From a virus, in IMG/VR virus record IMGVR_UViG_3300005264_000006, positions 1 to 64,000 of that record: a stretch of 64,000 nt of DNA. One strand, given 5' to 3'. Below the pieces are notes generated by a model. It had not been told where the DNA came from. It did not search any database and saw nothing but the letters and a program-made list of their open reading frames with translations. The translations under genes were made by a program, and so were the position numbers. Positions within the stretch are counted from its first letter, which is position 1, and the number at the start of each line of letters is the position of its first letter. Positions 23,407-31,137 of the stretch are shown here, in pieces.

Positions 23407-23673
23407 ATGAGTCTTGATATACGAAAATTACGGAAAGAAGAACGGGTAGTCTTCAAACAAATGGTAAAAAAGTATACATCTTATGATAAAATAGATTTAT
23501 TAATACACAAAACACTTAAATGTATGGGAATTTCTAAAGAAGAATTCTTAAACCGAAAAGAAAAAAAGAGAAAAAAAGAGGATTTTATTAAGATTAACAT
23601 ACCGGATCAAGCCTTGTTTTTTTGTGATGGTGATAAATGTCAATTTGATCCTACTAAATTAGGGGCATGTTAA
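23407..23673 (+). CDS. Hypothetical basic protein with C-terminal cysteines
   Basis: An 88-residue protein, last of the rightward block. The first two thirds are helical and Lys/Arg-rich (NRKEKKRKKEDF). The end holds cysteines in FFCDGDKCQFDPTKLGAC, which could bind a metal. Not recognised. T-rich tracts typical of a transcription end follow directly. Confidence 0.55.
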   Translation: MSLDIRKLRKEERVVFKQMVKKYTSYDKIDLLIHKTLKCMGISKEEFLNRKEKKRKKEDFIKINIPDQALFFCDGDKCQFDPTKLGAC

Positions 23674-23702
23674 CTACTTCCAAAATCAACAAAAACTATC
23701 AT

Positions 23703-23737
23703 TATTTTCTTTTTTTTAATCTTTTTTTATTTTTTAA
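23703..23737 (+). terminator. T-rich terminator of the rightward block
   Basis: Three close T-runs, of eight, seven and six T, with no hairpin in front, follow the last rightward gene. This is the form of archaeal intrinsic terminators. Confidence 0.5.
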
Positions 23738-23912
23738 TAAAAAATACTATTAAAAATTTTAACGAGCTGGACTTGTTTTAAAATATAGCTATTAGAAGAA
23801 GTTCTATATTATAAAAATATGATAGTTTGGGGATAAAAAAATCATCTTTTTCAAACGGGCTAGCTGAAAATGATATAAGAGATATAACTTTTTCTTCTAA
23901 AAACTATATTAA

Positions 23913-23934
23913 ATCTCTTAATAGAATAAGAGAT
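23913..23934 (-). terminator. Hairpin at the end of the leftward block
   Basis: A perfect 8-bp stem ATCTCTTA/TAAGAGAT with a 6-base loop lies right after the stop at 23938. On the - strand it is followed by TTTAATATAGTTTTT, so it could end leftward transcripts. Confidence 0.5.
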
Positions 23935-23937
23935 GAG

Positions 23938-24492
23938 CTATTCATACCACCAAAAATTATCTTCATACCTAACAATTCTGTTATAGATGGTAGATAATTT
24001 ATCAATTGCTTTTTTTACTGTTGGCTTGTCATAGTCATCACCGCAAATCATACTTCCAACAGGATACCATGCTTTTATATCTTTTAAAACAGATAAGTAA
24101 TCATGTCTTGCGTCAATATAAATTAAGTCAGTTTTAATTCCCAATTTCTGAAATATAATTCCAACATCCGAGGAGTCGCCTTTAATGGGAATTATTTTAT
24201 CTTGAAGGTTGCTTCTTATTACATTCGATATGAATTGTTTTTGCGGAAACATGCAACCTCTTAAATTCATCGACCAATTATCAACAGCAAAAACCTTTTC
24301 TATTTCATTTTTTCTTGCTAAATGACAAGCGGTAAATCCTACAAAAGTTCCGACCTCCACGATTTTATGAATTGCCCCCGATGAAACTAACCCGTCAAAT
24401 ATATCATTATGATGCGAGAAGTTAACATCATACCAATTTAATTTTTCAGGTGCTTTCTTTGGATATGTTATTATGCTTAATTTTTTTGTCAT
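23938..24492 (-). CDS. Class I SAM-dependent methyltransferase (TylF/CmcI-like, Methyltransf_24)
   Basis: A 184-residue Rossmann methyltransferase. Motif I is KIVEVGTFVGFTACHLA near residue 40 (E-x-G-x-x-x-G), motif II is VFAVDNWS, and a later acidic motif is TDLIYIDARHDYLSVLKDI followed by GSMICGDDYD, a metal-binding D-x...DD pattern as in macrocin O-methyltransferase-like enzymes. It overlaps the radical SAM gene by 47 bases. In a cluster of glycosyltransferases its likely role is O-methylation of a sugar. It is the last gene of the leftward transcript. Confidence 0.8.
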   Translation of the reverse strand: MTKKLSIITYPKKAPEKLNWYDVNFSHHNDIFDGLVSSGAIHKIVEVGTFVGFTACHLARKNEIEKVFAVDNWSMNLRGCMFPQKQFISNVIRSNLQDKIIPIKGDSSDVGIIFQKLGIKTDLIYIDARHDYLSVLKDIKAWYPVGSMICGDDYDKPTVKKAIDKLSTIYNRIVRYEDNFWWYE

Positions 24493-25174
24493 GTTTTTTA
24501 TTCCACTTTCCCATTATTACATTAGCTTTGAAACAATGTTGACATGCTTTCCATACCGGTAAATTTCTCCAATCTTTTTTCCAATTAGGTGACATTTCAA
24601 CGTGAACCGAACTATTAAGAAATTCTCTTTCTACACCCTCTGATAGACAACATCTATATAAATTTTTACCGACAATTCTTACTTGGTGAAAACATTTTTT
24701 TTCTACCGCCATTGCCTTTTTTACACTTAAATTGGGATCGATATTTATATCCCACCAACCACCCCATCTGGAAATTCTTACATTTTTTACCTTACTAAAT
24801 TTTTGTATTACTTCATCATTCCAACCGGGATATTCTGAAATTCTCCAGGTCCAATCAAAAAATGTATCGTGATTAACATACGGTAATAATCTTCCATTTG
24901 TTGAAATTACTCTTCTATTTCTTGGCACGCGTTTAAATTTTAATTTAATCATATTAAGAATTTCATCTAAATTAGGATGACAAAGAGGTTCACCTCCTAT
25001 AATAAGAATGTCTTTTATATCTTCCGGTTTAAAACATTTTAATATATCGTACATCTCTTTTTGGGTTACAAATTTAAAATCACTTGTAGAAATTCTATGA
25101 CTACAATTCTTACACATTTTATCGCAAAGATGGGTTATTTCAAATTCGGCTTTAGTTATCGGTATTATTCCCAC
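24446..25174 (-). CDS. Radical SAM enzyme of the glycan cluster
   Basis: A 242-residue radical SAM protein. The cluster motif is C17-x3-C21-x2-C24 in LCDKMCKNCSH. The GGEP motif, which binds the AdoMet amino group, is in LIIGGEPLCHPN. Later cysteines (KKCFHQ, YRCCLS, KACQHCF) suggest an extra Fe-S or metal site in a SPASM-like end. Enzymes of this layout often modify sugars, peptides or antibiotics. The place between a methyltransferase and a glycosyltransferase suggests a sugar-related substrate. The start is GTG at 25174; the GAGGTGGG before it overlaps the start, so ATA codons just downstream are possible. Confidence 0.82.
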   Translation of the reverse strand: MGIIPITKAEFEITHLCDKMCKNCSHRISTSDFKFVTQKEMYDILKCFKPEDIKDILIIGGEPLCHPNLDEILNMIKLKFKRVPRNRRVISTNGRLLPYVNHDTFFDWTWRISEYPGWNDEVIQKFSKVKNVRISRWGGWWDINIDPNLSVKKAMAVEKKCFHQVRIVGKNLYRCCLSEGVEREFLNSSVHVEMSPNWKKDWRNLPVWKACQHCFKANVIMGKWNKKHDKKIKHNNISKEST

Positions 25175-25266
25175 CTCAACTGTCTACTTTTTTCATATCT
25201 TTCAATTTTTTTCTTCCACTTTTTTGGTCTATTTGCGTATAAAAAAAATATTCCACCTGTAATCAT
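25165..25266 (-). CDS. Small basic peptide of 33 residues
   Basis: An ORF too short for routine calling fills the gap between the GT2-like and radical SAM genes. It starts in an ATGA overlap with the glycosyltransferase stop and ends 10 bases inside the next gene. It is hydrophobic at first (GGIFFLYANR), then basic (KKWKKKIERYEKSR). This could be a membrane-tethering peptide or a fragment of a larger gene. Confidence 0.4.
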   Translation of the reverse strand: MITGGIFFLYANRPKKWKKKIERYEKSRQLRWE

Positions 25267-26018
25267 ACACCGGCTCCTGTTGACATTATAATTTTCTTAA
25301 AATTTCTTGTAATTTCGGCTTTAGTATGACGACTTTTATTGGATTTAAACATATCAATTCCATAATGATCCAGTTTTGTTCTCTTTGATTTTACCGGTAC
25401 CACCCATCGAGCAACATTATTTTCTGCTAAAATCAGGTTAAACCAAAACTCATCATCGTATGGAACTCCGTATTCGTCATATTGTTGCCAATTAAATATT
25501 TCTTCCGTAAAATATTTTGGCTTTATAAGACAACAATAACCTGTGGAAATAATATCACAACGAACAGGTTTTGATAAACCGTCACCATGAAACCATTTTT
25601 TAACCCAACTATTTGGATTATCGTTTACATAAAAATTTCCGGCAGTTGCAATTACTCCGTCTAATTTTTTTTCCCATCTCAATAATGTTTGTATTGTTTC
25701 ATCATGCCAGATATGATCATCATCGGTAAGAATAATGATTTGTTCCGGTTCATTCCAGTATTTTCTTAGTATAGGCATGAATTTTCTAAGTGCTCCTGTA
25801 TTCGGAACGAAATGAATTTTAGTTCTAAGACAATTAATGGTTGGTTTTTTATCAAATCCTTCGTCAAGATAAAACGGTTCCTTGCTTATGTAGACATGTA
25901 TTTCATCCGGTTTTTTTGTTTGGTTATTTAAATTTCTAATTATTTTGCCCAAATTTTTTTCTCTTGCTTTAACTAATGCAAAAGAAACAACAACTTTTCT
26001 ATTTCCAGTATTGCTCAT
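25263..26018 (-). CDS. GT2-like glycosyltransferase (GT-A fold)
   Basis: A 251-residue protein with a GT-A look: VVVSFALVKAREKNLGKIIRNLNNQT at the N-terminus (family: rxxxLxxxlxSlxxQ), a strand with HVYISKEP, and the metal-binding acid run IIILTDDDHIW near residue 95. GALRKFMPIL and DEYGVPYDDEFWFNLIL come later, the latter perhaps carrying the catalytic base. No membrane helices. It would transfer one sugar from a nucleotide donor. It overlaps the epimerase gene by 20 bases. Confidence 0.72.
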   Translation of the reverse strand: MSNTGNRKVVVSFALVKAREKNLGKIIRNLNNQTKKPDEIHVYISKEPFYLDEGFDKKPTINCLRTKIHFVPNTGALRKFMPILRKYWNEPEQIIILTDDDHIWHDETIQTLLRWEKKLDGVIATAGNFYVNDNPNSWVKKWFHGDGLSKPVRCDIISTGYCCLIKPKYFTEEIFNWQQYDEYGVPYDDEFWFNLILAENNVARWVVPVKSKRTKLDHYGIDMFKSNKSRHTKAEITRNFKKIIMSTGAGV

Positions 26019-27018
26019 TTTCTTTAACCCATTTTAAAAGTCTTTTAACTCCTTCATATGGGGAAACTTCCGGTTCCCATTGCAACCTTTTACATACATT
26101 TCTAATGTCAGAAATATATACATGTTGATCAAAAGGTCTAACCTTATCAAATTTTAATTTTATTGTTTTATTCATTTCTCTTCCTAGAAAAACTAACAAT
26201 TCAAGTAAAGACATTGTATTATTAATTCCTCCACCCATTTGCATTACATTTATTCCCGTTATTTTTTTAGTGGCAAAAATTTTCATTGCATTAACTAAAT
26301 CATCTATATATAATAAATCTCTTCTCTGATTACCATCACCAAAAATTGTTACAGGTTTATCCAAATAGGTTGTTATTACAAAATGTGCAACCCAACCTTG
26401 ATCTTCTACACCAAATTGTCTCGTTCCGTATATACAAGACATTCTAAGAACTAATACATCAAAACCAAATGAGAAACCATATTCTTGAATATAATGATCG
26501 GCACATAATTTAGAACAACCATATGGTGAATGACCTGTTAAATCAGTTGGTCCTAATGCTTCTCCCTTTGATGAAACTCTCTCACCAAAAACCTTGTTTG
26601 TTGAGGTAAATATAATAGCGGGTCTTAAATTGGCTTGTCTTGCTGATTCTAATATATTCATTGTTCCTAAAGTATTTGTTCTAAAATCTTCATAAGGTTC
26701 ATCCATTGAAGTTGTTACCGCCGTTTGACCGGCACAATGAACAATAACATCCGGCATGTATTTCATTACACTAAAACAATCATTAAAATTTCTTACATCG
26801 CCAACGACAAAGGTAATTTCATCGTATTGTTCTAAATATTTCTTGTTAATTTCACTACCCGATCTTGACATGTTATCAAATACAATTACTTCCTTACCTA
26901 ATCTTGCAAATTCTTCGGCGACATGAGAACCGATAAAACCGCAACCTCCCGTTACTAAAATCACTCCGCATTCCCTATCCGGAATTGGTTCCCTATATTT
27001 ATGAAATTCATTTGTCAT
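25999..27018 (-). CDS. NAD-dependent sugar epimerase, CDP-paratose/tyvelose 2-epimerase-like
   Basis: A 339-residue extended short-chain dehydrogenase. The NAD site is VTGGCGFIGSHVAEE (GxxGxxG), the catalytic Tyr-Lys is in SPYGCSKLCAD (Y-x3-K), and TSTNKVFG precedes it. The stretch SCIYGTRQFG with EDQGWVAHF, then GDGNQRRDLLYIDD, is characteristic of CDP-tyvelose (paratose) 2-epimerases (RfbE-like), more so than of UDP-glucose 4-epimerase. It would invert the sugar at C2 of a nucleotide-activated hexose. The deoxyhexose pathway genes that normally precede it are not in the window, so the precursor must come from the host or the substrate differs. Confidence 0.85.
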   Translation of the reverse strand: MTNEFHKYREPIPDRECGVILVTGGCGFIGSHVAEEFARLGKEVIVFDNMSRSGSEINKKYLEQYDEITFVVGDVRNFNDCFSVMKYMPDVIVHCAGQTAVTTSMDEPYEDFRTNTLGTMNILESARQANLRPAIIFTSTNKVFGERVSSKGEALGPTDLTGHSPYGCSKLCADHYIQEYGFSFGFDVLVLRMSCIYGTRQFGVEDQGWVAHFVITTYLDKPVTIFGDGNQRRDLLYIDDLVNAMKIFATKKITGINVMQMGGGINNTMSLLELLVFLGREMNKTIKLKFDKVRPFDQHVYISDIRNVCKRLQWEPEVSPYEGVKRLLKWVKENEQYWK

Positions 27019-27575
27019 TATTTATTTCTCCTATTATGTTTATGTGGAAATTTTTCATTTAATATTTTTAAATTTAAGAAAGGGCATAGCTTTTCATAAC
27101 CATCCCCTTCTAATATGTTCATAACCAGTAAATCTTCCGGTCTATTTTTAAAGTATTGAAACACTTTATCGTGATAAGTAAGAAAACCTTCTTTATACTT
27201 TTCTCTATTAAACCATTTAGAACCATAAAGTATTTCTCTTATATATATTTGTTGGAATGTTAATTTTCCATCCTTTTGTTTTGCTTTTCCAAAAAACCAC
27301 TTAGCAGATTTAAGCCAATCGTTTAAATTTCTCGTGGTTAATATAAATTTAGAATTAGGATAATGCTTGTCAAGTTTTATATAGTTAATAGAAACAGGTG
27401 TATCAGAAATTGCATCATTCTTATCAACAACACTCCATAAGTTGGCTAATTTAGGATAATGGACGGACGTGAAACCTAATTTCTTTAGTGCTTCGTGCAC
27501 GGAGAGAGTACCTGTTCTTGATAATCCTATACAAAATATTTTGTTAAAATCCTTCGAATTCATAATCTTTATCAT
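27018..27575 (-). CDS. Second sulfotransferase (Sulfotransfer_4-like)
   Basis: A 185-residue protein with sulfotransferase signatures. The phosphosulfate loop is IFCIGLSRTGTLSVHEALKK (R-T-G-T form), and the 3'-phosphate motif is FILTTRNLNDWLKSAKWF. It ends with a basic tail (PHKHNRRNK). This resembles the short sulfotransferase group that lacks the RKGxxGDW end, unlike the one at 9395, so the two probably act on different acceptors. The real start may be the second Met at 27563. It sits between the epimerase and a glycosyltransferase, which points to a glycan acceptor. Confidence 0.8.
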   Translation of the reverse strand: MIKIMNSKDFNKIFCIGLSRTGTLSVHEALKKLGFTSVHYPKLANLWSVVDKNDAISDTPVSINYIKLDKHYPNSKFILTTRNLNDWLKSAKWFFGKAKQKDGKLTFQQIYIREILYGSKWFNREKYKEGFLTYHDKVFQYFKNRPEDLLVMNILEGDGYEKLCPFLNLKILNEKFPHKHNRRNK

Positions 27576-28542
27576 CTAAAATTAAATCCGTTGCTTTATT
27601 TAATTCTCTTTTAAAAACTTGAGGACTTGCTTTTTCTCTTGCTCTTATTTTATATTTATTTACCAGTTTTGGACTCCATTTTTCTATTGTTTTAACACAA
27701 AAATCATAGGCATTATTTACATCATAATTTGAAACGTCATATGTTAAATCCGGAAATAATTGTTCCATTGCTCCGTAAGTGTGGGTACCTATACAAATAC
27801 AATTATTAAAAAGAGCTTCATAAATTACTCTTCCATAAGTCCATCTAAAAGCAAAATCAATCATTATTTTAGATTTAGAAGCAATTTTATGAAACTTCTT
27901 TTGACCATCAAGATTCTTTTTGTTTAATGTTGTATTGAAACCGCATTTATTATTATATTGTCTTGCATAAGAACAATCAATTAATATTCCATGAACATTA
28001 TAACCAGCAGATTTTAACATCTCTCCTAAATACAAAGTTTTTGTATAATTGTAGAAAAGTCTATCGTCCATCATTAATAAGAAATCAATAGGTTTTTCAC
28101 CCATTGGTTTCTCATATTTCTTATCGTATAAAACTTGAGGAACTTTATTCACATGATAAGGAAAGAAATTATAATTCATTGGCATTTCCCATAAAAAGTT
28201 CTTACATAAATCACTCATCATTTTATAATGAGAAAAGGGTGTTCTGTCCGGATTATTGTCATAATGAGGCATGTTAGTTGCTCCGGTTCCACACGCAAAT
28301 TTAAGCCAGGTTATATTTGTATTTTTTATAATTTTTTTATAGAAAGGTTTGTATATTTTAAGTCCTCTATCTGACATATGAAAAATGAGGTTTTTATCCT
28401 TCCAAAATTTTATTGGCTTAGATTGTGCTTGTTTATAAGTAAGTCTTTTTGCATCTAAAACTTCCGGAAAAATGTTTGAAGGAAAAAATACATCGGGCAC
28501 TCTACTTGCGTGTAGAGTGACAACAAACCATTTACGAGTCAT
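27544..28542 (-). CDS. GT-B-like glycosyltransferase
   Basis: A 332-residue protein that looks like a GT-B glycosyltransferase of no clear family. The C-terminal half has PIDFLLMMDDRLF, a second Rossmann-like strand pattern, and RWTYGRVIYEALFNNCICIGTHTYGAMEQLF, which resembles the donor-binding helix with Glu (YEALFNN) of GT-B enzymes. The N-terminal half has IFHMSDRG and Trp/Tyr-rich segments. The gene overlaps its neighbours by 32 and 11 bases. Function is inferred from shape and the surrounding glycan genes. Confidence 0.6.
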   Translation of the reverse strand: MTRKWFVVTLHASRVPDVFFPSNIFPEVLDAKRLTYKQAQSKPIKFWKDKNLIFHMSDRGLKIYKPFYKKIIKNTNITWLKFACGTGATNMPHYDNNPDRTPFSHYKMMSDLCKNFLWEMPMNYNFFPYHVNKVPQVLYDKKYEKPMGEKPIDFLLMMDDRLFYNYTKTLYLGEMLKSAGYNVHGILIDCSYARQYNNKCGFNTTLNKKNLDGQKKFHKIASKSKIMIDFAFRWTYGRVIYEALFNNCICIGTHTYGAMEQLFPDLTYDVSNYDVNNAYDFCVKTIEKWSPKLVNKYKIRAREKASPQVFKRELNKATDLILDDKDYEFEGF

Positions 28543-28879
28543 TACTCATTCTTTTTATTTTTTCTGTTAGTTTTTCTATAAGTCTTTTGTTCTTTTCTCT
28601 TGTGTTTTGAATTGCCAATATAGATGCTTGTTTTTCGCTTGTTTTATCACCAAAAGATTGACCTGATCTTAAAGCATAAAGGTAATTTAATAAAACAATC
28701 CAACAACTAGGGCTAACAACCCAATTGTTCATGTTTAAAGCCATGATAAACTGTAATAAGGCTATTAATGTTGAAAACAAGAGTGAGCCTATACTTATAT
28801 ATATTGTATCCGTGAATCTAATCTTTTTTGACAGATCAATCACTATTTCCTTCTCTTCCTTTTTTGACATCACTATCAT
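28532..28879 (-). CDS. Small membrane protein with two helices (holin candidate)
   Basis: A 115-residue protein with a charged N-terminus (SKKEEKEIVIDLSKK), two hydrophobic stretches (SIGSLLFSTLIALLQFIMAL and SPSCWIVLLNYLYALR) and a basic, helical C-terminus. The start is 28879 or the Met three codons on. Two helices, small size and a place at the end of the structural genes fit a holin or a spanin-like membrane protein, but no lysis enzyme is adjacent. Some unrelated membrane proteins have the same outline. Confidence 0.5.
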   Translation of the reverse strand: MIVMSKKEEKEIVIDLSKKIRFTDTIYISIGSLLFSTLIALLQFIMALNMNNWVVSPSCWIVLLNYLYALRSGQSFGDKTSEKQASILAIQNTREKNKRLIEKLTEKIKRMSNDS

Positions 28880-28949
28880 CCTTCTCTTTTTTCCAGAAGT
28901 CTAATTTAAAGTCATGGTTTTGATTAGTTGTTATTATTTTCAATTTCAT
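28836..28949 (-). CDS. Small charged 37-residue protein
   Basis: A short ORF that begins in an ATGA overlap with the stop of the zinc-binding gene at 28946 and overlaps the membrane protein's 5' end by 44 bases. It starts MKLKIITTNQNHDF and is then rich in Lys, Glu and Asp. The overlap style matches real genes of this genome, but nothing else supports it. Confidence 0.35.
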   Translation of the reverse strand: MKLKIITTNQNHDFKLDFWKKEKDDSDVKKGREGNSD

Positions 28950-29188
28950 GTTATTTCCTCTTTTTTATTTTCTAAAATTTCCACGCGATTTTCGAGTTCT
29001 AAAAACACTTTATAACGCGTGTTTTTAAATGAAACAAAATTAGTTGCTTTTTCTTCCAGTTTTTGACCGCAAGCGAAATCAACTCTTAAATCATCTATTT
29101 TCATGTATGAACCATCACTCAATATTGTTCCGTAACATTCAGGGTAATGGTTAAACTTGCAATTTTTACAAACTTCATGTTCTGTCAT
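28946..29188 (-). CDS. Small protein with a likely zinc site
   Basis: An 80-residue protein with cysteines in VCKNCKFNHYPECYG and a fourth in FACGQK, a C-x2-C-x8-C pattern plus one, fitting a zinc site. The C-terminal half is a predicted coiled coil (FLELENRVEILENKKEE). An AGGTGAT ribosome-binding site precedes the ATG. Placed after the distal fibre gene. No family recognised. Confidence 0.55.
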   Translation of the reverse strand: MTEHEVCKNCKFNHYPECYGTILSDGSYMKIDDLRVDFACGQKLEEKATNFVSFKNTRYKVFLELENRVEILENKKEEIT

Positions 29189-29198
29189 TTTATATCAC

Positions 29199-30905
29199 CT
29201 AAGCAGTTCTGTATAACCTCATCCCATGAACATATAAATTATGTTCACCATCATTTGTGTTTTTCCTCCAGTATACTCTTATAACATCTCCAGCCGTTGC
29301 AGAAATACTAGTTTCTATTGAATCACTTTTAACATTGGTAGTAATGGTAGAAATATTTGCAGTATCACCATTAGCTTGATTGTACGTTGTTGACTGAACT
29401 CCAACATATACTAAACCATGTATCGTGATAGGAGCATCATCGGCATGAAAAATAAGTTGCACGGAATAAGTTCCCGATAATGGAACAATAAATGTTGCCG
29501 ATATACCTGCATCGGTATCTGCAGTAGACACAGAAAACCAACCTTCCGTGTTTGAAACAAAACCATTATATGGTTCCATGGTTATTGGTGCAACATTCTT
29601 TTCTACCGCACTGACATCAATACCGTCAACATTTCCGCTTACCGTTATGTTTCCATTGATTGTTAATCCCGCAAAAGTTGGACTTGCATCACTAGTTACT
29701 GATTGACTTATATATGTATGAGAACTTCCACTTGAACTGGCATGTGAATCGGTGTAACTATTTGCTGATGCTTCCGTTGCGTCTGCATATGCCTTAACAT
29801 TACCTTGAGTACAAAGTTTAGTGTCGGAAGTTCCTAAATTATCATTATTTTCTATTTCCGTTACTCTTGCTCCGGTACCAAATCTAACACCACTATTATT
29901 AATGTCTATTCTTGCCGTTCCGTTAGTTTCAAAACTTATAGCATCGGTTGTAAATGATACAAGAGTATTTGTATTACCACTATGAATTATATCATCAGCG
30001 ATAGTAACATTTGCAAAAGTTGGACTTGCTGTATTCGTGACATTTTGATTTATATAAGTGTGACTTGCTCCTGTACTTCCTTCATGGCTCGTTAAGTTTG
30101 ATTGAACAGTATCAACCTCAGTTTTTCTTGCAGAATCATTATCGTTTGACGGAGCGGATAAATTTATAATCTTACCGGCAGAGTTCATATCAACAGTTCC
30201 AGCAAGAACATTACTTTTATTTCGAGCCTGTTCTAAACTAACTTGATGTGGATTACTAGTATTTGTTGTATGAGAATTAAATTCATCATATCTCATTGAA
30301 TCTCCGGAAGTAGTTCCCGCCACAAGACCCGTAATTTTCTTAGAATTCATGTCAAGATTTTCGTGAAAATCCACTGCTCCGGAAACATCAAGAGTACCAT
30401 CCACATCCGTGTTATCAAGATTTGTTGTTCCATCAACATCTAAATCTCCAAGAATGTCAACATTTGCTTGTATGTTTAATCCATATATATTTAATATGTT
30501 GTTTGTTTGTCTAAATCTAATATCATAAGGAGTTCCGCTTATATCTTGAGCAATTAAGACGCCGGCTTTAGCTGTTGATTCTATTCCCGTTGCGTGACCA
30601 ATTCCAGACGAATCTATATAAAGCCACTCGTCATTACTAAGAGAAATGGATTGTTGTTCTACTTTAACAACTTTTCCATTCCACATTATATAACCGTTAT
30701 TTAGTGTTCCACCCGAATGAGAACATCCTTCTATTACAAATCTCGGTAATAACAACATTCCTAAAATTTTATGTATCATCCATTGTATTCCAGGAATTCC
30801 ATCACCGGCGTTTTGTGTATATTGTAATATTCGAGGATCAAATCTACCGGGTCTTTGTTGCTGACTAACATCATTCATATCCCTATTATATTTATTGCTT
30901 GTCAT
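29199..30905 (-). CDS. Tail fibre protein with repeats and a beta-sandwich tip
   Basis: A 568-residue fibre-like protein. The N-terminus (QQQRPGRFDPRILQY, then LPRFVIEGC) looks like a virion attachment part. The middle is a low-complexity, Asn/Thr/Ser/Asp-rich shaft with repeats such as SHTYINQNVTNTASPTFANV and SHTYISQSVTSDASPTFAGL, typical of trimeric fibres. The last 120 residues are beta-rich (GTYSVQLIFHADDAP ... VIRVYWRKNTNDGEHNLYVHG), resembling a C1q/TNF-type jelly roll that could bind receptor. The fibre at 37974 ends in a domain of similar type. The Met at codon 10 is a possible start. Confidence 0.75.
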   Translation of the reverse strand: MTSNKYNRDMNDVSQQQRPGRFDPRILQYTQNAGDGIPGIQWMIHKILGMLLLPRFVIEGCSHSGGTLNNGYIMWNGKVVKVEQQSISLSNDEWLYIDSSGIGHATGIESTAKAGVLIAQDISGTPYDIRFRQTNNILNIYGLNIQANVDILGDLDVDGTTNLDNTDVDGTLDVSGAVDFHENLDMNSKKITGLVAGTTSGDSMRYDEFNSHTTNTSNPHQVSLEQARNKSNVLAGTVDMNSAGKIINLSAPSNDNDSARKTEVDTVQSNLTSHEGSTGASHTYINQNVTNTASPTFANVTIADDIIHSGNTNTLVSFTTDAISFETNGTARIDINNSGVRFGTGARVTEIENNDNLGTSDTKLCTQGNVKAYADATEASANSYTDSHASSSGSSHTYISQSVTSDASPTFAGLTINGNITVSGNVDGIDVSAVEKNVAPITMEPYNGFVSNTEGWFSVSTADTDAGISATFIVPLSGTYSVQLIFHADDAPITIHGLVYVGVQSTTYNQANGDTANISTITTNVKSDSIETSISATAGDVIRVYWRKNTNDGEHNLYVHGMRLYRTA

Positions 30906-31137
30906 TTACATCACTTAAATTTTTTCTCAATTCTTTTAATTCGTTTTTTTGTAAAGCAATTTCTTTCTTAATATCTTTTACTTCCTTCATATATTTATGT
31001 ACTAGATATCCCTTGTATGCTCTTTCAGCTTTCTCCTTCGAATCATACATGCATTTCCCGTTACCAATTCGATATTTTCCGTTAGGACATTTATGTACTG
31101 GCATTTTATAATTCACCGAATTTCCATTTAATTTCAA
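30892..31137 (-). CDS. Small virion-associated hypothetical protein
   Basis: An 81-residue protein. The front part PVHKCPNGKYRIGNGKCMYDSKEKAERAY is a short motif known from many tailed-virus proteins: a basic beta hairpin with the K-C-M-Y-x-S-K-x-x-A-E-R-A element. The rest is a charged coiled coil (KDIKKEIALQKNELKELRKN). It overlaps genes on both sides. Possibly a capsid- or fibre-linked peptide; function unknown. Confidence 0.5.
   Translation of the reverse strand: MKLNGNSVNYKMPVHKCPNGKYRIGNGKCMYDSKEKAERAYKGYLVHKYMKEVKDIKKEIALQKNELKELRKNLSDVNDKQ

Larger units (their letters stand above)
23674..23937. other. Convergent non-coding region
   Basis: About 260 bases without a convincing ORF on either strand, where the rightward and leftward gene blocks meet. 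It holds T-tracts on + near its left side, a hairpin at its right side, and a mixed-sequence middle around 23760-23900 that shows no tRNA-like or strongly structured element by eye. Confidence 0.6.

Noticed and set aside
23674-23937. tRNA or structured RNA gene in the convergent gap
   Set aside because: No cloverleaf-like pairing, CCA end or GTTCRA-like T-loop was seen; only T-tracts and one terminator-like hairpin.
28532-28879. A confident holin call
   Set aside because: Two membrane helices fit, but no endolysin is nearby and archaeal viruses often lyse by other means, so it is kept as a candidate only.
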